Of a stretch of 64,000 nucleotides of DNA, positions 30,077 through 40,028 are shown in pieces. A program made the position numbers and the translations under genes. Source of the DNA: Mycobacterium simiae (GTDB lineage Bacteria; Actinomycetota; Actinomycetes; Mycobacteriales; Mycobacteriaceae). The notes beneath the pieces were generated by a model. The model was not told the origin of the DNA, did not search any database, and was given only the letters and a program-made list of their open reading frames with translations. The stretch spans positions 558,001 through 622,000 of the forward strand of contig NZ_AP022568.1 in the NCBI RefSeq assembly GCF_010727605.1, read 5' to 3'. Positions within the stretch are counted from its first letter, which is position 1. Each line of letters opens with the position of its first letter.

Positions 30077-30827
30077 TCGCTAAAGGGCTGGTAGCGACCT
30101 CGGAGCCGTCGGCCAGCGCGGAAATCTCGAAATCGGCGAATACCGCCGGCGCCACCTGACTCAGCTGACGCAGACATTCGATGGCCAGGCGACGGATCTC
30201 CACGTCGGCATGTTCGCTGGCGCGCATCGCAATGAAGTGCCGCCAGGCCCGATAGTTCCCGGTCACGACGATCCGGGTCTCGGTGGCGTTCGGCAGCACG
30301 GCACGGGCGGCCTGTCGCGCTTGCTTACGCCGCAGGACCGCGTTGGGTTGGTCAGCGAACTTGGCTTCCAACTTGGCCAGCAGTTCCAGGTAGCTCGCCC
30401 GGCTGGCGTCGGCGGCCGCGGCCAGTATCTCCTGCAGCTCGGGGTCGTCCGCCATGCCAGGCGGCACCACGATCTGGGCCTGAACCTCCGGCACGTAGCG
30501 CTGGGACAGTTGCGAGTAGGAGAAGTGCCGGTGTCGGATCAGCTCGTGCGTCAACGAACGCGAGACGCCGGTGATGTAGAACGAGACGCTCGCATGCTCG
30601 AGCACCGAGAAGTGGCCGACGTCGATGATGTGCTTGATGTAGCCGGCGTTGGTCGCGGTCTTGGGGTTGGGCTTCGACCAGCTCTGGTAGCAGGCCCGGC
30701 CGGCGAACTCGACGAGCGCCGACCCGCCTTGGACGTCCGGGCCGTCGGTGCTCCAGGGGACGTCCGGCGGCGCCAGGAACTCCGTCTTGGCGATCAGTTG
30801 CACGCGCAGCGGCGCAATTTCGGCCAC
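30066..30827 (-). CDS. thyX: Flavin-dependent thymidylate synthase ThyX
   Basis: ThyX makes dTMP from dUMP using FAD and methylene-tetrahydrofolate. The 253-residue product carries the ThyX motif in [13 protein letters not shown] and the FAD-site region [21 protein letters not shown] 30827 is preferred because it gives the expected N-terminus ([15 protein letters not shown]); an ATG nine codons upstream is less likely. The classical enzyme ThyA is also present at 35861-36661, as in M. tuberculosis. The stop lies in a repeat. Confidence 0.95.
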
Positions 30828-30850
30828 GGCGCTTACCTTAGCCGGGCAGT

Positions 30851-31924
30851 TCAATCCGCCCGGAGTCGGACATCACCCGAGATCAGCAACGGCAGCGCGG
30901 CGTCGCGCAGCGCCGACAGTCGGACTGATTCGCTACGTCGCGCATGGCACAGCGCCCCCAGGCCGGCGATCGTCCGCGCCGTGGACGCGGTCAGCCGCCG
31001 AACGTCACGAACCGCGACGGCCATCAGGTCAGCGCGCCGGACGCGCTGGTGGCTGCCCGAGGTCCCGGCGACTTTTTGCTGCAGACTCTCGACGACGTCG
31101 CGCTGCCGCAGCGCCGCCCACAAGGCCGAGGTGTCTGGACCGGTGTCGGCGCCCGCGGGGGTCAGCACGACGAATTCGGTACTGGCGACTGCCATTTCGG
31201 TAGGTAACCGCGTCACGTTCCAAATGCGCGGAATTCGCGGATTCAGCTTGGCGAACAGCACACACGGCCCGGACAGCAGGAACTTGCCACTGCGCACGGT
31301 TGACCGGCGAACGAGACGTGGCATGGCGTCGTCGTCGAAGGCGGCCAGGCTGAAATGGGCCACCATGTCGTCGAAGTGTCCTGGTTGCCGAAGCGCCGTG
31401 GAGTGTTCGGCCAGGCACGACAGCGGCACCCGATCGCCGACCGTCTCGACGAGGGCAACCATCAGGTGTTCGGCCGCGGCGATCACGCGGTGGTTGGCGG
31501 CGATCTTGTCGTCGAAAGCGCCGAGCAGTTCGGCGATTCGGCGCCGCTGCCCTTCCGGCACCGTCCGCACCGACACGTCGCGCAGAATCCCCTGATTCAG
31601 TAGCGGTTGTCCCGATCCGGCGCGGTACTCGTTGAGCCGGCAGGTTTGCAGCGCGTAGTACCAATATCTGGTCTCGGCGGGTTCTTTGGCGCGGCACACC
31701 AGCGCGTTGTCGGTGACCCACACGTCGGACTCGCAGTAATGCGCACTGCCGCAATAGGATCCGACGCGACCGAGCACGATCAGCGGGCCGCGCGCGTTGG
31801 GCCGGGCCGTAAAGCCGATGACGCCGTTGGCGCCGTACACGGGAAAACGCCCGTCCGATACCCGTACCGGTGCGCCGCTGCCGGTGCTGAAGTCGAGGTA
31901 TTCGCCCAGCATCGCGGTCAGCAC
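30851..31924 (-). CDS. hsdS: Type I restriction-modification specificity subunit HsdS
   Basis: HsdS selects the DNA target for the HsdM methylase. The 357-residue product has two target-recognition domains with typical segments, [12 protein letters not shown] in the first and [17 protein letters not shown] in the second. A central conserved helix ([24 protein letters not shown]) is also present. In M. tuberculosis the equivalent locus is split (a short hsdS.1 fragment and a distant hsdS with toxin-antitoxin genes between); here it is one intact gene. GTG 31924 overlaps the hsdM stop by 7 bases; ATG 31912 is the alternative start. Confidence 0.9.
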   Translation of the reverse strand: MLTAMLGEYLDFSTGSGAPVRVSDGRFPVYGANGVIGFTARPNARGPLIVLGRVGSYCGSAHYCESDVWVTDNALVCRAKEPAETRYWYYALQTCRLNEYRAGSGQPLLNQGILRDVSVRTVPEGQRRRIAELLGAFDDKIAANHRVIAAAEHLMVALVETVGDRVPLSCLAEHSTALRQPGHFDDMVAHFSLAAFDDDAMPRLVRRSTVRSGKFLLSGPCVLFAKLNPRIPRIWNVTRLPTEMAVASTEFVVLTPAGADTGPDTSALWAALRQRDVVESLQQKVAGTSGSHQRVRRADLMAVAVRDVRRLTASTARTIAGLGALCHARRSESVRLSALRDAALPLLISGDVRLRAD

Positions 31925-33294
31925 AGTCGCTGCACCTGCTCGCGCACCGCCGTCTCCAATCGCGCGGACTCGTCGAGCGCGCGCAACAGGTCCTTGGTCA
32001 GCCGGGTGATCTTCGCGGCGGCCGGCTCCGCGTCGTCCTCGGCCACTGGAGTACCGACGTAGCGCCCGGGCGTGAGCAGATAGCCCGCGGCTGCGATGTC
32101 GTCTCGGGAAACCGATTGGCAATATCCCGCAACGTCCTGGTACTCAATGCCTTTCGCGGAGGCAGTGCCGCACCAGGCATGATAGGTGTCGGCGATATGG
32201 CCCACCTCCGCGTCGGTCAGTACGCGTTCGGTGCGGTCGACGAGGTAGCCGAACCCACGGGCGTCGACGAACAGTACCTGCCCGGCCCGCCGGCCCTTGT
32301 CCTTGGCGAAAAACCACAGGCACACCGGGATGCTGGTGCTGCGAAACAGCTGTGTGGGCAGTGCGACCATGCAGGAAACCAGGTCCGCGTCGACAATCTG
32401 AGCGCGAATAGCGCCCTCTCCCGAGGCATTCGATGACATCGAACCGTTGGCCATCACTACACCGGCCTTGCCGGCCGGTGTCAGCTTCGCCAGGATGTGC
32501 TGAATCCAGCCGTAGTTGGCGTTGCCGGCGGGGGGAACACCGAAGCACCAGCGCCGGTCATTTTCGTCGCGAGCCCAATCTTTGATATTGAACGGCGGAT
32601 TGGCCATCACGTAGTCCATCTGCAGCCCGGCGTGCAGGTCTTCGACAAGCGTGTCGCCCCGGGCCAGGCCGGTGTTGTCGATGCCTCGAATCGCCAGGTT
32701 CAGCTTCGCCATTCGCCAGGTTTGTTCGATGCTTTCCTGGCCGTAGATGCGGACATTGGTGGAATCACCGGCGTGCTCTGCGATGAAAGCCTCTGTCTGG
32801 ACGAACATTCCGCCCGACCCGCAGCATGGGTCGTACACCCGTCCGCCGGTTGGTTCCAAAACTTCCACCATCAGCCGCACGACGCTGGGCGGGGTGAAGA
32901 ATTCGCCGCCCCGTCTGCCCTCGGCGCGGGCGAAATGGCCCAGGAAGTACTCGTACACCTCTCCCAGCGCATCCCCGGGATGCTGGCCGACCGGCACACC
33001 GTCGAGCAGGCGCACCAGCTCCCCGAGCCGGCGCTGATCGAGGTTTTCATACAACCCGGGCGCCACGCCGAGCGCATGGTCGGCTGCCGTCGCTTCGATC
33101 ATCGCGGCATCCACCAGCCGGCCGATGGCGTCGTTACCTGCGTTGTCGGCCAACGTGTTCCAGGTCGACGCCGAGATGTGTTTGAGGAACACCAAACCCA
33201 AAATCACGTCCTTGTACTGACTGGCCGACAGCGAGCCGCGCAACTTCTCAGCCGCCTTCCACAGCGTGGCCTTGAGCTCTTTGGACTGTGTCAT
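31918..33294 (-). CDS. hsdM: Type I N6-adenine DNA methyltransferase HsdM
   Basis: The 458-residue enzyme would methylate adenine at HsdS-selected sites. The helical N-terminal domain begins MTQSKELKATLWKAAEKLRGS. SAM motif I is DPCCGSGGMFVQ and the catalytic motif IV is NPPFNIKDW. The ATG at 33294 shares one base with the stop of the upstream glycosylase gene, so the order glycosylase-hsdM-hsdS is probably one transcript. No hsdR was found in the window, suggesting a solitary methylase as in M. tuberculosis. Confidence 0.94.
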   Translation of the reverse strand: MTQSKELKATLWKAAEKLRGSLSASQYKDVILGLVFLKHISASTWNTLADNAGNDAIGRLVDAAMIEATAADHALGVAPGLYENLDQRRLGELVRLLDGVPVGQHPGDALGEVYEYFLGHFARAEGRRGGEFFTPPSVVRLMVEVLEPTGGRVYDPCCGSGGMFVQTEAFIAEHAGDSTNVRIYGQESIEQTWRMAKLNLAIRGIDNTGLARGDTLVEDLHAGLQMDYVMANPPFNIKDWARDENDRRWCFGVPPAGNANYGWIQHILAKLTPAGKAGVVMANGSMSSNASGEGAIRAQIVDADLVSCMVALPTQLFRSTSIPVCLWFFAKDKGRRAGQVLFVDARGFGYLVDRTERVLTDAEVGHIADTYHAWCGTASAKGIEYQDVAGYCQSVSRDDIAAAGYLLTPGRYVGTPVAEDDAEPAAAKITRLTKDLLRALDESARLETAVREQVQRLC

Positions 33295-34517
33295 CAGCCG
33301 AGTCGCTTGACGGCAGCGCGCAAGTCGGCAGCCAAATCGCCGCGGCCGGACACGCTGACGCCGCCCAGGCCGAGCCAGGACGCCATCGACGCGAGCTCGC
33401 CGGCCAACGCATCGGCCACCTTCGGCCGCGGCGCCTCGGGCTCGGCGAACGCACCCACCACCCGCAGCCTGTCGGCAATGCGGTCGGCCTTGAGATCGAC
33501 CCGCGCCCTCAGCTGACCGTCCACCAGCACCGGCCAGACGTAGTAACCGTATTTTCGTTGCCGCGCGGGCACATAAATCTCGATGCGGTAGTGGAAGCCG
33601 AACAGCCGTTCCACCCGGGGCCGGAAGAAGATCAGCGGGTCGAAGGGGCACAGCAGCGCGGTGCCGCGATCCTGCCGCGGCGTCGACTGGCCTGCTCGCA
33701 GATATGCGGGGCCCGGCCAGCCGTCGACGGTGACCGCCTCAATCTCCCCCGCGGCCACCAAGTCGGCCAGCGCGGGCTTGACCTGCCGCGGCGACAGCCG
33801 GAAGTAGTCGCGGATGTCGGGCTCGGTGCCCACGCCCAGCGCGGTGGCCGCCCGCAGTACGAGTTCGCGGACGGCTTCGGCATCGTCGACCTGGCGGGCC
33901 AGCACGCTCGCCGGCAACACCCGTTCCACCAGGTCGTAGTGGCGGGCGAAGCCCACCCGGGTGGCCGTGGTGAGCACGCCGGACGCAAACAGCGCCTCGG
34001 CGACCCACTTGGTGTCGCTGCGGCTGCCCCACCAGCTGCCTCTGGGGCCGCGAGACTCCGCCTCGAGATGAGCCTCGATCTGTCCGGCGGTGCTCGGGCC
34101 CAGTTCGCTGACGGCGGCGACGATCTTGTCGGCGAGGTGTGGATTGGCCTTGACGATGTGTGTGCCCCACCGGCCGTGCCGGTACTGGCGCATCCGCCAG
34201 CGCAACAGCGGCCAATCGTCAACCGCGATCAGCGCGGCCTCGTGCGCCCAGTACTCGGCCAGCAACCGCGCCGAGCGGGGGCCCCAGGCGGCGCGGTCCA
34301 GCACGTCGCGGTCATACGGGCCGAGCCGGCTGAACACCGGCGCGTAATGAGCCCGCACCGATACCGAGACCGAATCCAGTTGCAGCACTTGGATTCTGGA
34401 GATCAATCGACGAAGGTGCGCGCGGTTGACCGGGCCGCCGGGGCGGGGCTGGTTAAACCCTTGGGCCGCAACGGCTATCCGTCGGGCCTGAGCGACGGTC
34501 AGCGTCGGAGTCGACAC
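33294..34517 (-). CDS. Winged-helix DNA glycosylase of the AlkX/YcaQ type
   Basis: The 407-residue protein belongs to the HTH_42 family, which includes glycosylases that unhook interstrand crosslinks and remove bulky alkylated bases. The catalytic-region motif Q-hydrophobic-D of the YcaQ/AlkX branch is seen in RIQVLQLDSVSV (residues about 42-53). The typical HYAPVFSRLG and YWAHEAALI follow, and LLCPFDPLIFFRPRVERLFGF lies near the C-terminus. It overlaps hsdM by one base. No equivalent lies at this point in M. tuberculosis as far as I recall. The activity is inferred from family and motif only. Confidence 0.8.
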   Translation of the reverse strand: MSTPTLTVAQARRIAVAAQGFNQPRPGGPVNRAHLRRLISRIQVLQLDSVSVSVRAHYAPVFSRLGPYDRDVLDRAAWGPRSARLLAEYWAHEAALIAVDDWPLLRWRMRQYRHGRWGTHIVKANPHLADKIVAAVSELGPSTAGQIEAHLEAESRGPRGSWWGSRSDTKWVAEALFASGVLTTATRVGFARHYDLVERVLPASVLARQVDDAEAVRELVLRAATALGVGTEPDIRDYFRLSPRQVKPALADLVAAGEIEAVTVDGWPGPAYLRAGQSTPRQDRGTALLCPFDPLIFFRPRVERLFGFHYRIEIYVPARQRKYGYYVWPVLVDGQLRARVDLKADRIADRLRVVGAFAEPEAPRPKVADALAGELASMASWLGLGGVSVSGRGDLAADLRAAVKRLG

Positions 34518-34558
34518 GCGCCGAGAATACCGGTCGGCACGCCATGTTCAGCGCAGGC

Positions 34559-35254
34559 TCACCCCGCGCTCACCTTCTCGTCCACGGCGGCGGCGCCGTC
34601 TTGCAGCGGTTCCTCTTGTTCGCGGTAGGCCGCCTCCAGGGCGGCCGGAACCGAGTCCAAGTCGCGATGCACGGCCAACAGTTGCTCTAAGACCTTGACT
34701 CGCTGTTCCCGCGCGGCGGCGATGGCCCGTCGGGCCTCCTCGCGCTCGCGGTCTAGCTGCTCCTTCGCTTCGGCCAGCAGCTGTTCCCGCGCCCGCCGGG
34801 CATCGTCGTGCATGCCGGCCAGTTCCGCCTCGAGCGCCTCCTTGGCTTCGCGGTACTCGGTCTCCATGGCCTTGTGCCGCGACGCCATGTCCGCCAACCT
34901 CTGCTCGTGCTGTCGCCGCTCGGCCTCGATCTCCGCTTCGGCCGCCGTGATCATCGCCTCCGCCTCGGCCCGCGCCTCGGCCTGCATCTCCGAGATTTCG
35001 TCGACCGTGCTGCGCAGCATCTTGGCCATCCGTTGCTGCATCGCGTGTGGCGTCGGCGACGTGTCGGTGAGCAGGGCGACCTCCTTGCGCAGTGCGGCCA
35101 CCTCGTCGGCGGAATTTTGCAGCCGCGCCCGCAGGCTGTCGACGTCGTCGACCAACAACTTTTGCTTTGCGGTCAGCATGTCGATGTGGGCATCGACTGC
35201 CGCCGGCTCGTAGCCCATGAACTTGCGGTTGAACGCCTTGGTGGGTTCGGTCAT
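34559..35254 (-). CDS. DivIVA-like coiled-coil protein
   Basis: The 231-residue protein opens with a DivIVA-type membrane-curvature motif (KAFNRKFMGYEPAAVDAHIDML). An almost uninterrupted, Glu/Ala/Arg-rich coiled coil follows to about residue 205, then a short tail. Mycobacterial relatives include Wag31, but this one is shorter and lacks Wag31-like linkers. ATG 35254 is preceded by GGGAGGGGAAAG. It may take part in polar growth or septum organisation; that is inference. Confidence 0.8.
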   Translation of the reverse strand: MTEPTKAFNRKFMGYEPAAVDAHIDMLTAKQKLLVDDVDSLRARLQNSADEVAALRKEVALLTDTSPTPHAMQQRMAKMLRSTVDEISEMQAEARAEAEAMITAAEAEIEAERRQHEQRLADMASRHKAMETEYREAKEALEAELAGMHDDARRAREQLLAEAKEQLDREREEARRAIAAAREQRVKVLEQLLAVHRDLDSVPAALEAAYREQEEPLQDGAAAVDEKVSAG

Positions 35255-35357
35255 CACTGCCACTTTCCCCTCCCTGGAAGTGCAAAACCCCGTCTCGCCG
35301 ACCCCACCGACTCCGTCGAGTATGTCAGGTCGGGCTAGCGGCGCCGAGTCGAGCGCG

Positions 35358-35864
35358 CTAGGCCCGACGATAGCTGTGGAAGCGGTACCGCAGCCCGGAG
35401 CGGCTGACGTGCCATTCCCCTGTCTCGCCGAGCCACGCCTCGTCGAGCACCGGGGCCAGCGCGTCCTCGTCGTCGCGCACCAGGTCGACCTCGATCTCGG
35501 TGACCTCGCACCGCGTCGCCAGTGGCAACGCCTGCGCGTAGATCTGTGCACCGCCGATCACCCACGCTGGGGACTCTGAGGCGGGCGCCGACAGGGACGC
35601 GAAAGCGGCATCCAGTGAGCGGGCCACCTCGGCTCCGTCGGCGGTGAAGTCGGCCTGCCGGGACAACACGATGTTGCGGCGACCGGGCAGCGGCCGCACC
35701 CGGGCCGGCAGCGAATCCCAGGTCCGCCGTCCCATGATCACGGTGCGGCCCACCGTCACCTGCTTGAAGCGGGCCAGGTCTTCGGGCACGTGCCACGGGA
35801 TGTCGCCGTTGCGGCCGATGACGCCGGAGGTGGACTGAGCCCACACCAGACCGACTTCTCTCAT
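35358..35864 (-). CDS. dfrA: Dihydrofolate reductase
   Basis: The enzyme reduces dihydrofolate to tetrahydrofolate with NADPH. The 168-residue product has [24 protein letters not shown] with the catalytic Asp in the DIPW motif, the NADPH loop [11 protein letters not shown], and [13 protein letters not shown]. It is the target class of antifolates. The start overlaps the thyA stop by ATGA, so dfrA and thyA are coupled. This fits biology, because ThyA produces dihydrofolate. Confidence 0.95.
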   Translation of the reverse strand: MREVGLVWAQSTSGVIGRNGDIPWHVPEDLARFKQVTVGRTVIMGRRTWDSLPARVRPLPGRRNIVLSRQADFTADGAEVARSLDAAFASLSAPASESPAWVIGGAQIYAQALPLATRCEVTEIEVDLVRDDEDALAPVLDEAWLGETGEWHVSRSGLRYRFHSYRRA

Positions 35865-36661
35865 ACAGCGACGGGCGCTTTGATCGCCGGGTGCGGATCG
35901 TAATTCTTGACGACGACGTCTTCGTAGGTGTAGTCGAAGATCGAATCCCGATGGGCAAGAAAGAGTTCCGGATACGGCCGCGGCTCGCGGCTGAGCTGGA
36001 TACGGACCTGGTCGACATGGTTGTCGTAGATGTGACAGTCGCCGCCGGTCCAGATGAACTCGCCGACGTCCAGGCCGGCCTGGGCCGCCATCATGTGGGT
36101 GAGCAGCGCGTAGCTGGCGATGTTAAACGGCACGCCGAGGAACAGGTCCGCGCTGCGCTGGTAGAGCTGGCAGCTCAGCCGCCGGTCGGCGACGTAGAAC
36201 TGGAAGAACGCATGACACGGCGGCAGCGCCATCTGCGGGATTTCGCCGACATTCCACGCCGACACAATGTTGCGCCGCGAGTTCGGGTCCGTGCGCAGCA
36301 ACTCCAGGGCGGCACTGATCTGGTCGATGTGGTCCCCCGACGGGGTGGGCCAAGACCGCCACTGCACGCCGTAAATGGGGCCCAGATCGCCTGTGTCGCT
36401 GGCCCATTCGTCCCAGATGGTGACGCCGTGTTCGTGTAGCCAGCCGACGTTGGAGTCGCCACGCAAAAACCACAGCAACTCATAGACCACCGACTTCAAA
36501 TGCACCTTCTTGGTGGTCAGCAGCGGGAAACCGGCCGACAGGTCGTAGCGCAGTTGCTGGCCGAACAGGCTGCGGGTTCCGGTGCCGGTGCGGTCCGCCT
36601 TGGCCGATCCCGTTGCCAGGACCAGGCGCAGCAAGTCCTCGTAGGGCGTGGGGATGGGCAC
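35861..36661 (-). CDS. thyA: Thymidylate synthase ThyA
   Basis: ThyA converts dUMP to dTMP with methylene-tetrahydrofolate, releasing dihydrofolate. The 266-residue product shows the catalytic cysteine in [13 protein letters not shown], the phosphate-binding [12 protein letters not shown], and the C-terminal IKAPVAV. It is full length and couples to dfrA. ThyX in the same window performs the same net reaction by a different mechanism. Confidence 0.96.
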   Translation of the reverse strand: MPIPTPYEDLLRLVLATGSAKADRTGTGTRSLFGQQLRYDLSAGFPLLTTKKVHLKSVVYELLWFLRGDSNVGWLHEHGVTIWDEWASDTGDLGPIYGVQWRSWPTPSGDHIDQISAALELLRTDPNSRRNIVSAWNVGEIPQMALPPCHAFFQFYVADRRLSCQLYQRSADLFLGVPFNIASYALLTHMMAAQAGLDVGEFIWTGGDCHIYDNHVDQVRIQLSREPRPYPELFLAHRDSIFDYTYEDVVVKNYDPHPAIKAPVAV

Positions 36662-36725
36662 GCGGCCAGCTTAGCGGGTCGATACCGAAAATCCGGGGTT
36701 CAACGCCGCGGAGTACAACGGTGCC

Positions 36726-37475
36726 ATGCCGAACATCATCGACACCGTCACCACCGCCGACGGAAGCTGCACCGTCCACCTGCTCACCCCCAACGGCCAC
36801 GAGGCCCGGGTCCCATGGCCGGGCGTGGTCATGTACCCCGACGCCGGCGGACTACGCGACACCTTCCAGCACATGGCGGCCAAACTGGCCTCGTACGGCT
36901 ACACCGTGTTGCTACCCGATGTGTATTACCGCAGCGGCGATTGGGCGCCGTTCGACATGGCCACCGTGTTCGGCGACGAGAGCGAACGCAAGCGGCTGTT
37001 CGCCATGATCGGCACGCTGACACCGGACAAGGTGGCCAGCGACGCGCGAGCGTTCTTCAACTACCTCGCGGACCGGCCCGAGGTCAGCGGCGAACGTTTC
37101 GGCGTGTGCGGCTACTGCATGGGCGGGCGGATCTCGCTGTTGGTGGCCGGTCGCGTTCCCGACCGCGTCGCTGCGGCCGCGTCCTTCCACGGCGGTGGCC
37201 TGGTGACCGACGCCGCGGACAGCCCCCATCTGCTCGCGCACCGCATGACGGCCACGATCTACGTCGGCGGCGCCCAGAACGACGCGTCGTTCACGACCGA
37301 CGACGCCGAACAGCTCGACAAGGCGCTGACGGCGGCCCAGGTGCCGCACACCATCGAGTGGTATCAGGCCGGCCACGGCTTCGCGGTCCCGGACAACGCG
37401 CCCTACGACGAGGCGGCCGCCGAGCGGCACTGGGCGGCGATGACGGAGGTCTTCGCCGCCGCGCTGCCGCGCTAA
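36726..37475 (+). CDS. Dienelactone-hydrolase family protein (Rv2765-like)
   Basis: This 249-residue alpha/beta hydrolase has the nucleophile elbow GYCMGG with cysteine as nucleophile. The putative acid lies in GGAQNDASF and the histidine in YQAGHGFAVPDN, which fits dienelactone hydrolases. Its actual substrate is not known. It is divergent from thyA by 64 bases and its stop overlaps that of the next gene on the other strand. Confidence 0.88.
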   Translation: MPNIIDTVTTADGSCTVHLLTPNGHEARVPWPGVVMYPDAGGLRDTFQHMAAKLASYGYTVLLPDVYYRSGDWAPFDMATVFGDESERKRLFAMIGTLTPDKVASDARAFFNYLADRPEVSGERFGVCGYCMGGRISLLVAGRVPDRVAAAASFHGGGLVTDAADSPHLLAHRMTATIYVGGAQNDASFTTDDAEQLDKALTAAQVPHTIEWYQAGHGFAVPDNAPYDEAAAERHWAAMTEVFAAALPR

Positions 37476-38701
37476 AGCTTTTCGCCGCTCACCGCCTCCA
37501 AAAGCAGCTTCGCCGCTACCGCCGCGCCGTCGGCGGCGATGTCGCGGCCCACCGCGTCGGCGCGCGCGCGGGTCTCGTCGGCCAGCGCCACCTCCAGCGC
37601 GGCCGGCAGCGCCCCCACCGGCGGGGTGGGGCCGTCGCACGCGCTGCCGATCCCCAGCGCGATCACCCGCAGCGCCCAGTACACCTGGTCGGGGCCCTGC
37701 GGCACCACCACTTGCGGCACGCCGGCCCGGGCGGCGGTCGTCGTGGTGCCCGCCCCGCCGTGATGCACGACGGCGGCCACCCGCCGGAACAACGCCTGCT
37801 GGTTGACCTCGCCAATGGCGAAGCAGTCGTCGGCGTCGCCGTCGGGCGCCAGGTCCGCCCAGCCCCGGGCGAGCAGCACCCGCCGGCCCTGAGCGCGGAT
37901 GGCTGCGATCGCCATCGGCACGACCTCCTTGGCACCCCACAGCGGCATGCTGCCGAAGCCGAGGTACACCGGCGGCGGACCGGCGTCGAGAAACTCCTCC
38001 AATTCGGCCGAGAGTGGGCGGTCGTCGGGCAGCAGCCACGCGCCGGTTTGCATGACGTCGAAGCCGGGCAGCCGCTGCCACGGGCCCAGAGTCGGGTCGG
38101 CGGCCAGCCACGGCCGGTCGGTGTAGGCGTAGCCGCGCACGTCGCTCACCGGGGGCAAGCCGATCGACGCCCGACGGCTGTTGAGCGTCGGACCAAACAA
38201 CGCATTGGCGTTGCGGGCGTTGTGATCCCACATCACCCGATTGTCGATTTCGCTGGTGCCCATCCCCCGGCCGACATACTCCGGCGGCGGGTGATACGGC
38301 GACGGCAGGTGGGTCGGGTGATAACTGGCGTAGACATAGTGGATGCCCAGCTTGTCGGCGACGGACCGCGCGCCGGCCGCCGTCCACACCAGTGCGGTCG
38401 ACACCAGCGCGTCACACCCCTGCGCTGCCGCCGCGACCGTGTCGAACTGGGCATCGATCAGGCCGAGCACATGCGTACGCAGCTGCTCCTCCGAGGATCG
38501 TGTCGCCGCGGTGGTCACCGCACGCACCGACGGGCCGAAGGCCACCAGCGGAATTCCGAATCCTGCTGCGCGCTCGGCAAATTCGTCATCCGGTGGGCAG
38601 GCCAGCACAGCCTGTGCGCCGAGTGCCTGCAGCTGCACTGCCAGCGCCAGCAGTGGTTCGACACCGCCGCGCGAATCGTATGTCGACAGCAACACACGCA
38701 T
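37472..38701 (-). CDS. UGT-type glycosyltransferase, GT1 family
   Basis: The 409-residue protein resembles glycosyltransferases of mycobacterial glycopeptidolipids and vancomycin-type antibiotics. The N-terminus is MRVLLSTYDSRGGVEPLLALA and the donor-binding segment is VHHGGAGTTTTAARAGVPQVVVPQGPDQVYWA with the conserved HHGGAGT. ATG 38701 follows GGAGTAAGCGC. It stands at the left edge of the region where gene order departs from M. tuberculosis and may have been acquired. Acceptor and sugar are unknown. Confidence 0.87.
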   Translation of the reverse strand: MRVLLSTYDSRGGVEPLLALAVQLQALGAQAVLACPPDDEFAERAAGFGIPLVAFGPSVRAVTTAATRSSEEQLRTHVLGLIDAQFDTVAAAAQGCDALVSTALVWTAAGARSVADKLGIHYVYASYHPTHLPSPYHPPPEYVGRGMGTSEIDNRVMWDHNARNANALFGPTLNSRRASIGLPPVSDVRGYAYTDRPWLAADPTLGPWQRLPGFDVMQTGAWLLPDDRPLSAELEEFLDAGPPPVYLGFGSMPLWGAKEVVPMAIAAIRAQGRRVLLARGWADLAPDGDADDCFAIGEVNQQALFRRVAAVVHHGGAGTTTTAARAGVPQVVVPQGPDQVYWALRVIALGIGSACDGPTPPVGALPAALEVALADETRARADAVGRDIAADGAAVAAKLLLEAVSGEKL

Positions 38702-38775
38702 TGCGCTTACTCCATTCCCCGGACTACGAGGCCGGGAGGTCGAATGCCAGCTGATCGCTGTTGGTGCAAGAACTT

Positions 38776-39552
38776 TTAGCTCTGCGGCCGCATTTGAAAG
38801 CCCTGCGCTCCGCCGAGCAGCAGGCCGCCGTCGATCACCATCGTCTCGCCGGTGATCCAGCTGGCCGCGTCGGAGACCAAGAAAGTCACCGCGTTTGCTA
38901 CGTCGATGGGTTCGCCGATGCGCCCCAACGCAATCGACGCCCCGAGCGGGTCCTCGTTGTCCTTCCACAATGCCTCAGCCAGCCTGGTGCGCACCACGCC
39001 CGGGGCGATGGCATTGACGCGGATGCGCGGCGAGAGTTCGAGAGCCAGTTGCTTGGTGACGTGGATCAGCGCGGCCTTGGTGGCGTTGTACATGCCCATC
39101 CCCGGCGATTGATGCAGTCCGCCGATCGACGCGGTGTTGACGATCGCGCCGCCATGCTCGCCCATCCAGGCCTTGACAACCAACGATGTCCACAGCAGTG
39201 GCGCCCACAGATTGACGTCGAAGATCTTGCTGAAGCGGGCGTGATCCTGTTCGATCAGCGGGCCGAAGGCCGGGTTGGTGCCGGCGTTGTTGATCAGAAT
39301 GTCGACGCTGCCGAACCTCTCCAGGGTGAGATCCACACACCGGCGCGCGGCGTCCTCATCGACAGCGTGTGCCCCTACCCCGACGGCCGCCTCACCCACC
39401 TGTGCCGCGGCCGCGTCTGCGGCCTCCTGCTTGCGGGCGGTGAGCACCACGTTGGCGCCGGCGGCGGCGAGCTGCTGCGAGATCGCCAACCCGATCCCAC
39501 GGGAGGCTCCCGTGATGATCGCGGTGCGGCCGGTCAAATCCAATGTGGTCAT
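38776..39552 (-). CDS. Short-chain dehydrogenase (Rv2766c-like)
   Basis: The 258-residue SDR has the nucleotide motif TGASRGIGLAISQQLAAAG, NNAG, a serine in NTASIGG and YNATK as active site, and ends in VIDGGLLLGGAQGF. It resembles FabG-like oxidoreductases. ATG 39552 (MTTLDLTGR) is chosen over the upstream ATG at 39612. Substrate unknown. Confidence 0.9.
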   Translation of the reverse strand: MTTLDLTGRTAIITGASRGIGLAISQQLAAAGANVVLTARKQEAADAAAAQVGEAAVGVGAHAVDEDAARRCVDLTLERFGSVDILINNAGTNPAFGPLIEQDHARFSKIFDVNLWAPLLWTSLVVKAWMGEHGGAIVNTASIGGLHQSPGMGMYNATKAALIHVTKQLALELSPRIRVNAIAPGVVRTRLAEALWKDNEDPLGASIALGRIGEPIDVANAVTFLVSDAASWITGETMVIDGGLLLGGAQGFQMRPQS

Positions 39553-39665
39553 CGTTGAACACCTTTTGTTGTGGGGGAGCCCGACTTCGCCAACGGTGAG
39601 TGTCGAACCCAATTAATCTTCCGGGAGAGGTTTTGTCACCGCATGCGCGTGGTATGCGTTGACGC

Positions 39666-40016
39666 ATGTTAGCGAAATTCACCCTCCTGAAACCACTGGT
39701 GGTCGGTGGCGCCGTCGCTGCCGCGATCGCCGCCGCCCCGATTGCCGCTGCGGACAGTTTTGCGACCAGCCCGGCAATGACAGGTCCTGCTCCCACTCAC
39801 ATCGTGTTCAAGGATGATCCCGGTGGCGGTGGCTGCGACGCCAACGGCAACTGCGGTTCCGGTGGCCAGAACAACGGTCCGGGCGGCGGTCCTGGCGGCC
39901 AGGGCTGCGTCCCCGGCGTCGGCTGCGGTTCCGGCGGCCAGTTCGCCGGTCCGGGCGGCGTTCCGGGCGGGACCGGCTGTCTACCGGGCGTTGGCTGCGG
40001 ATCCGGTCACGCCTGA
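39666..40016 (+). CDS. Small secreted Gly/Cys-repeat protein
   Basis: The 116-residue protein has a clear signal peptide (LLKPLVVGGAVAAAIAAAPIAAA, cut after about residue 29). The mature part has an imperfect repeat of about 25 residues: GCDANGNCGSGGQ..GPGGGPGG, GCVPGVGCGSGGQ..GPGGVPGG, and a final GCLPGVGCGSG. Each repeat has a C-x5-C pair, giving six cysteines that could form disulfides outside the cell. I do not recognise the family. It is unlike PE_PGRS proteins. No Shine-Dalgarno sequence is apparent. Confidence 0.7.
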   Translation: MLAKFTLLKPLVVGGAVAAAIAAAPIAAADSFATSPAMTGPAPTHIVFKDDPGGGGCDANGNCGSGGQNNGPGGGPGGQGCVPGVGCGSGGQFAGPGGVPGGTGCLPGVGCGSGHA

Positions 40017-40028
40017 TAAATCCTCGGT

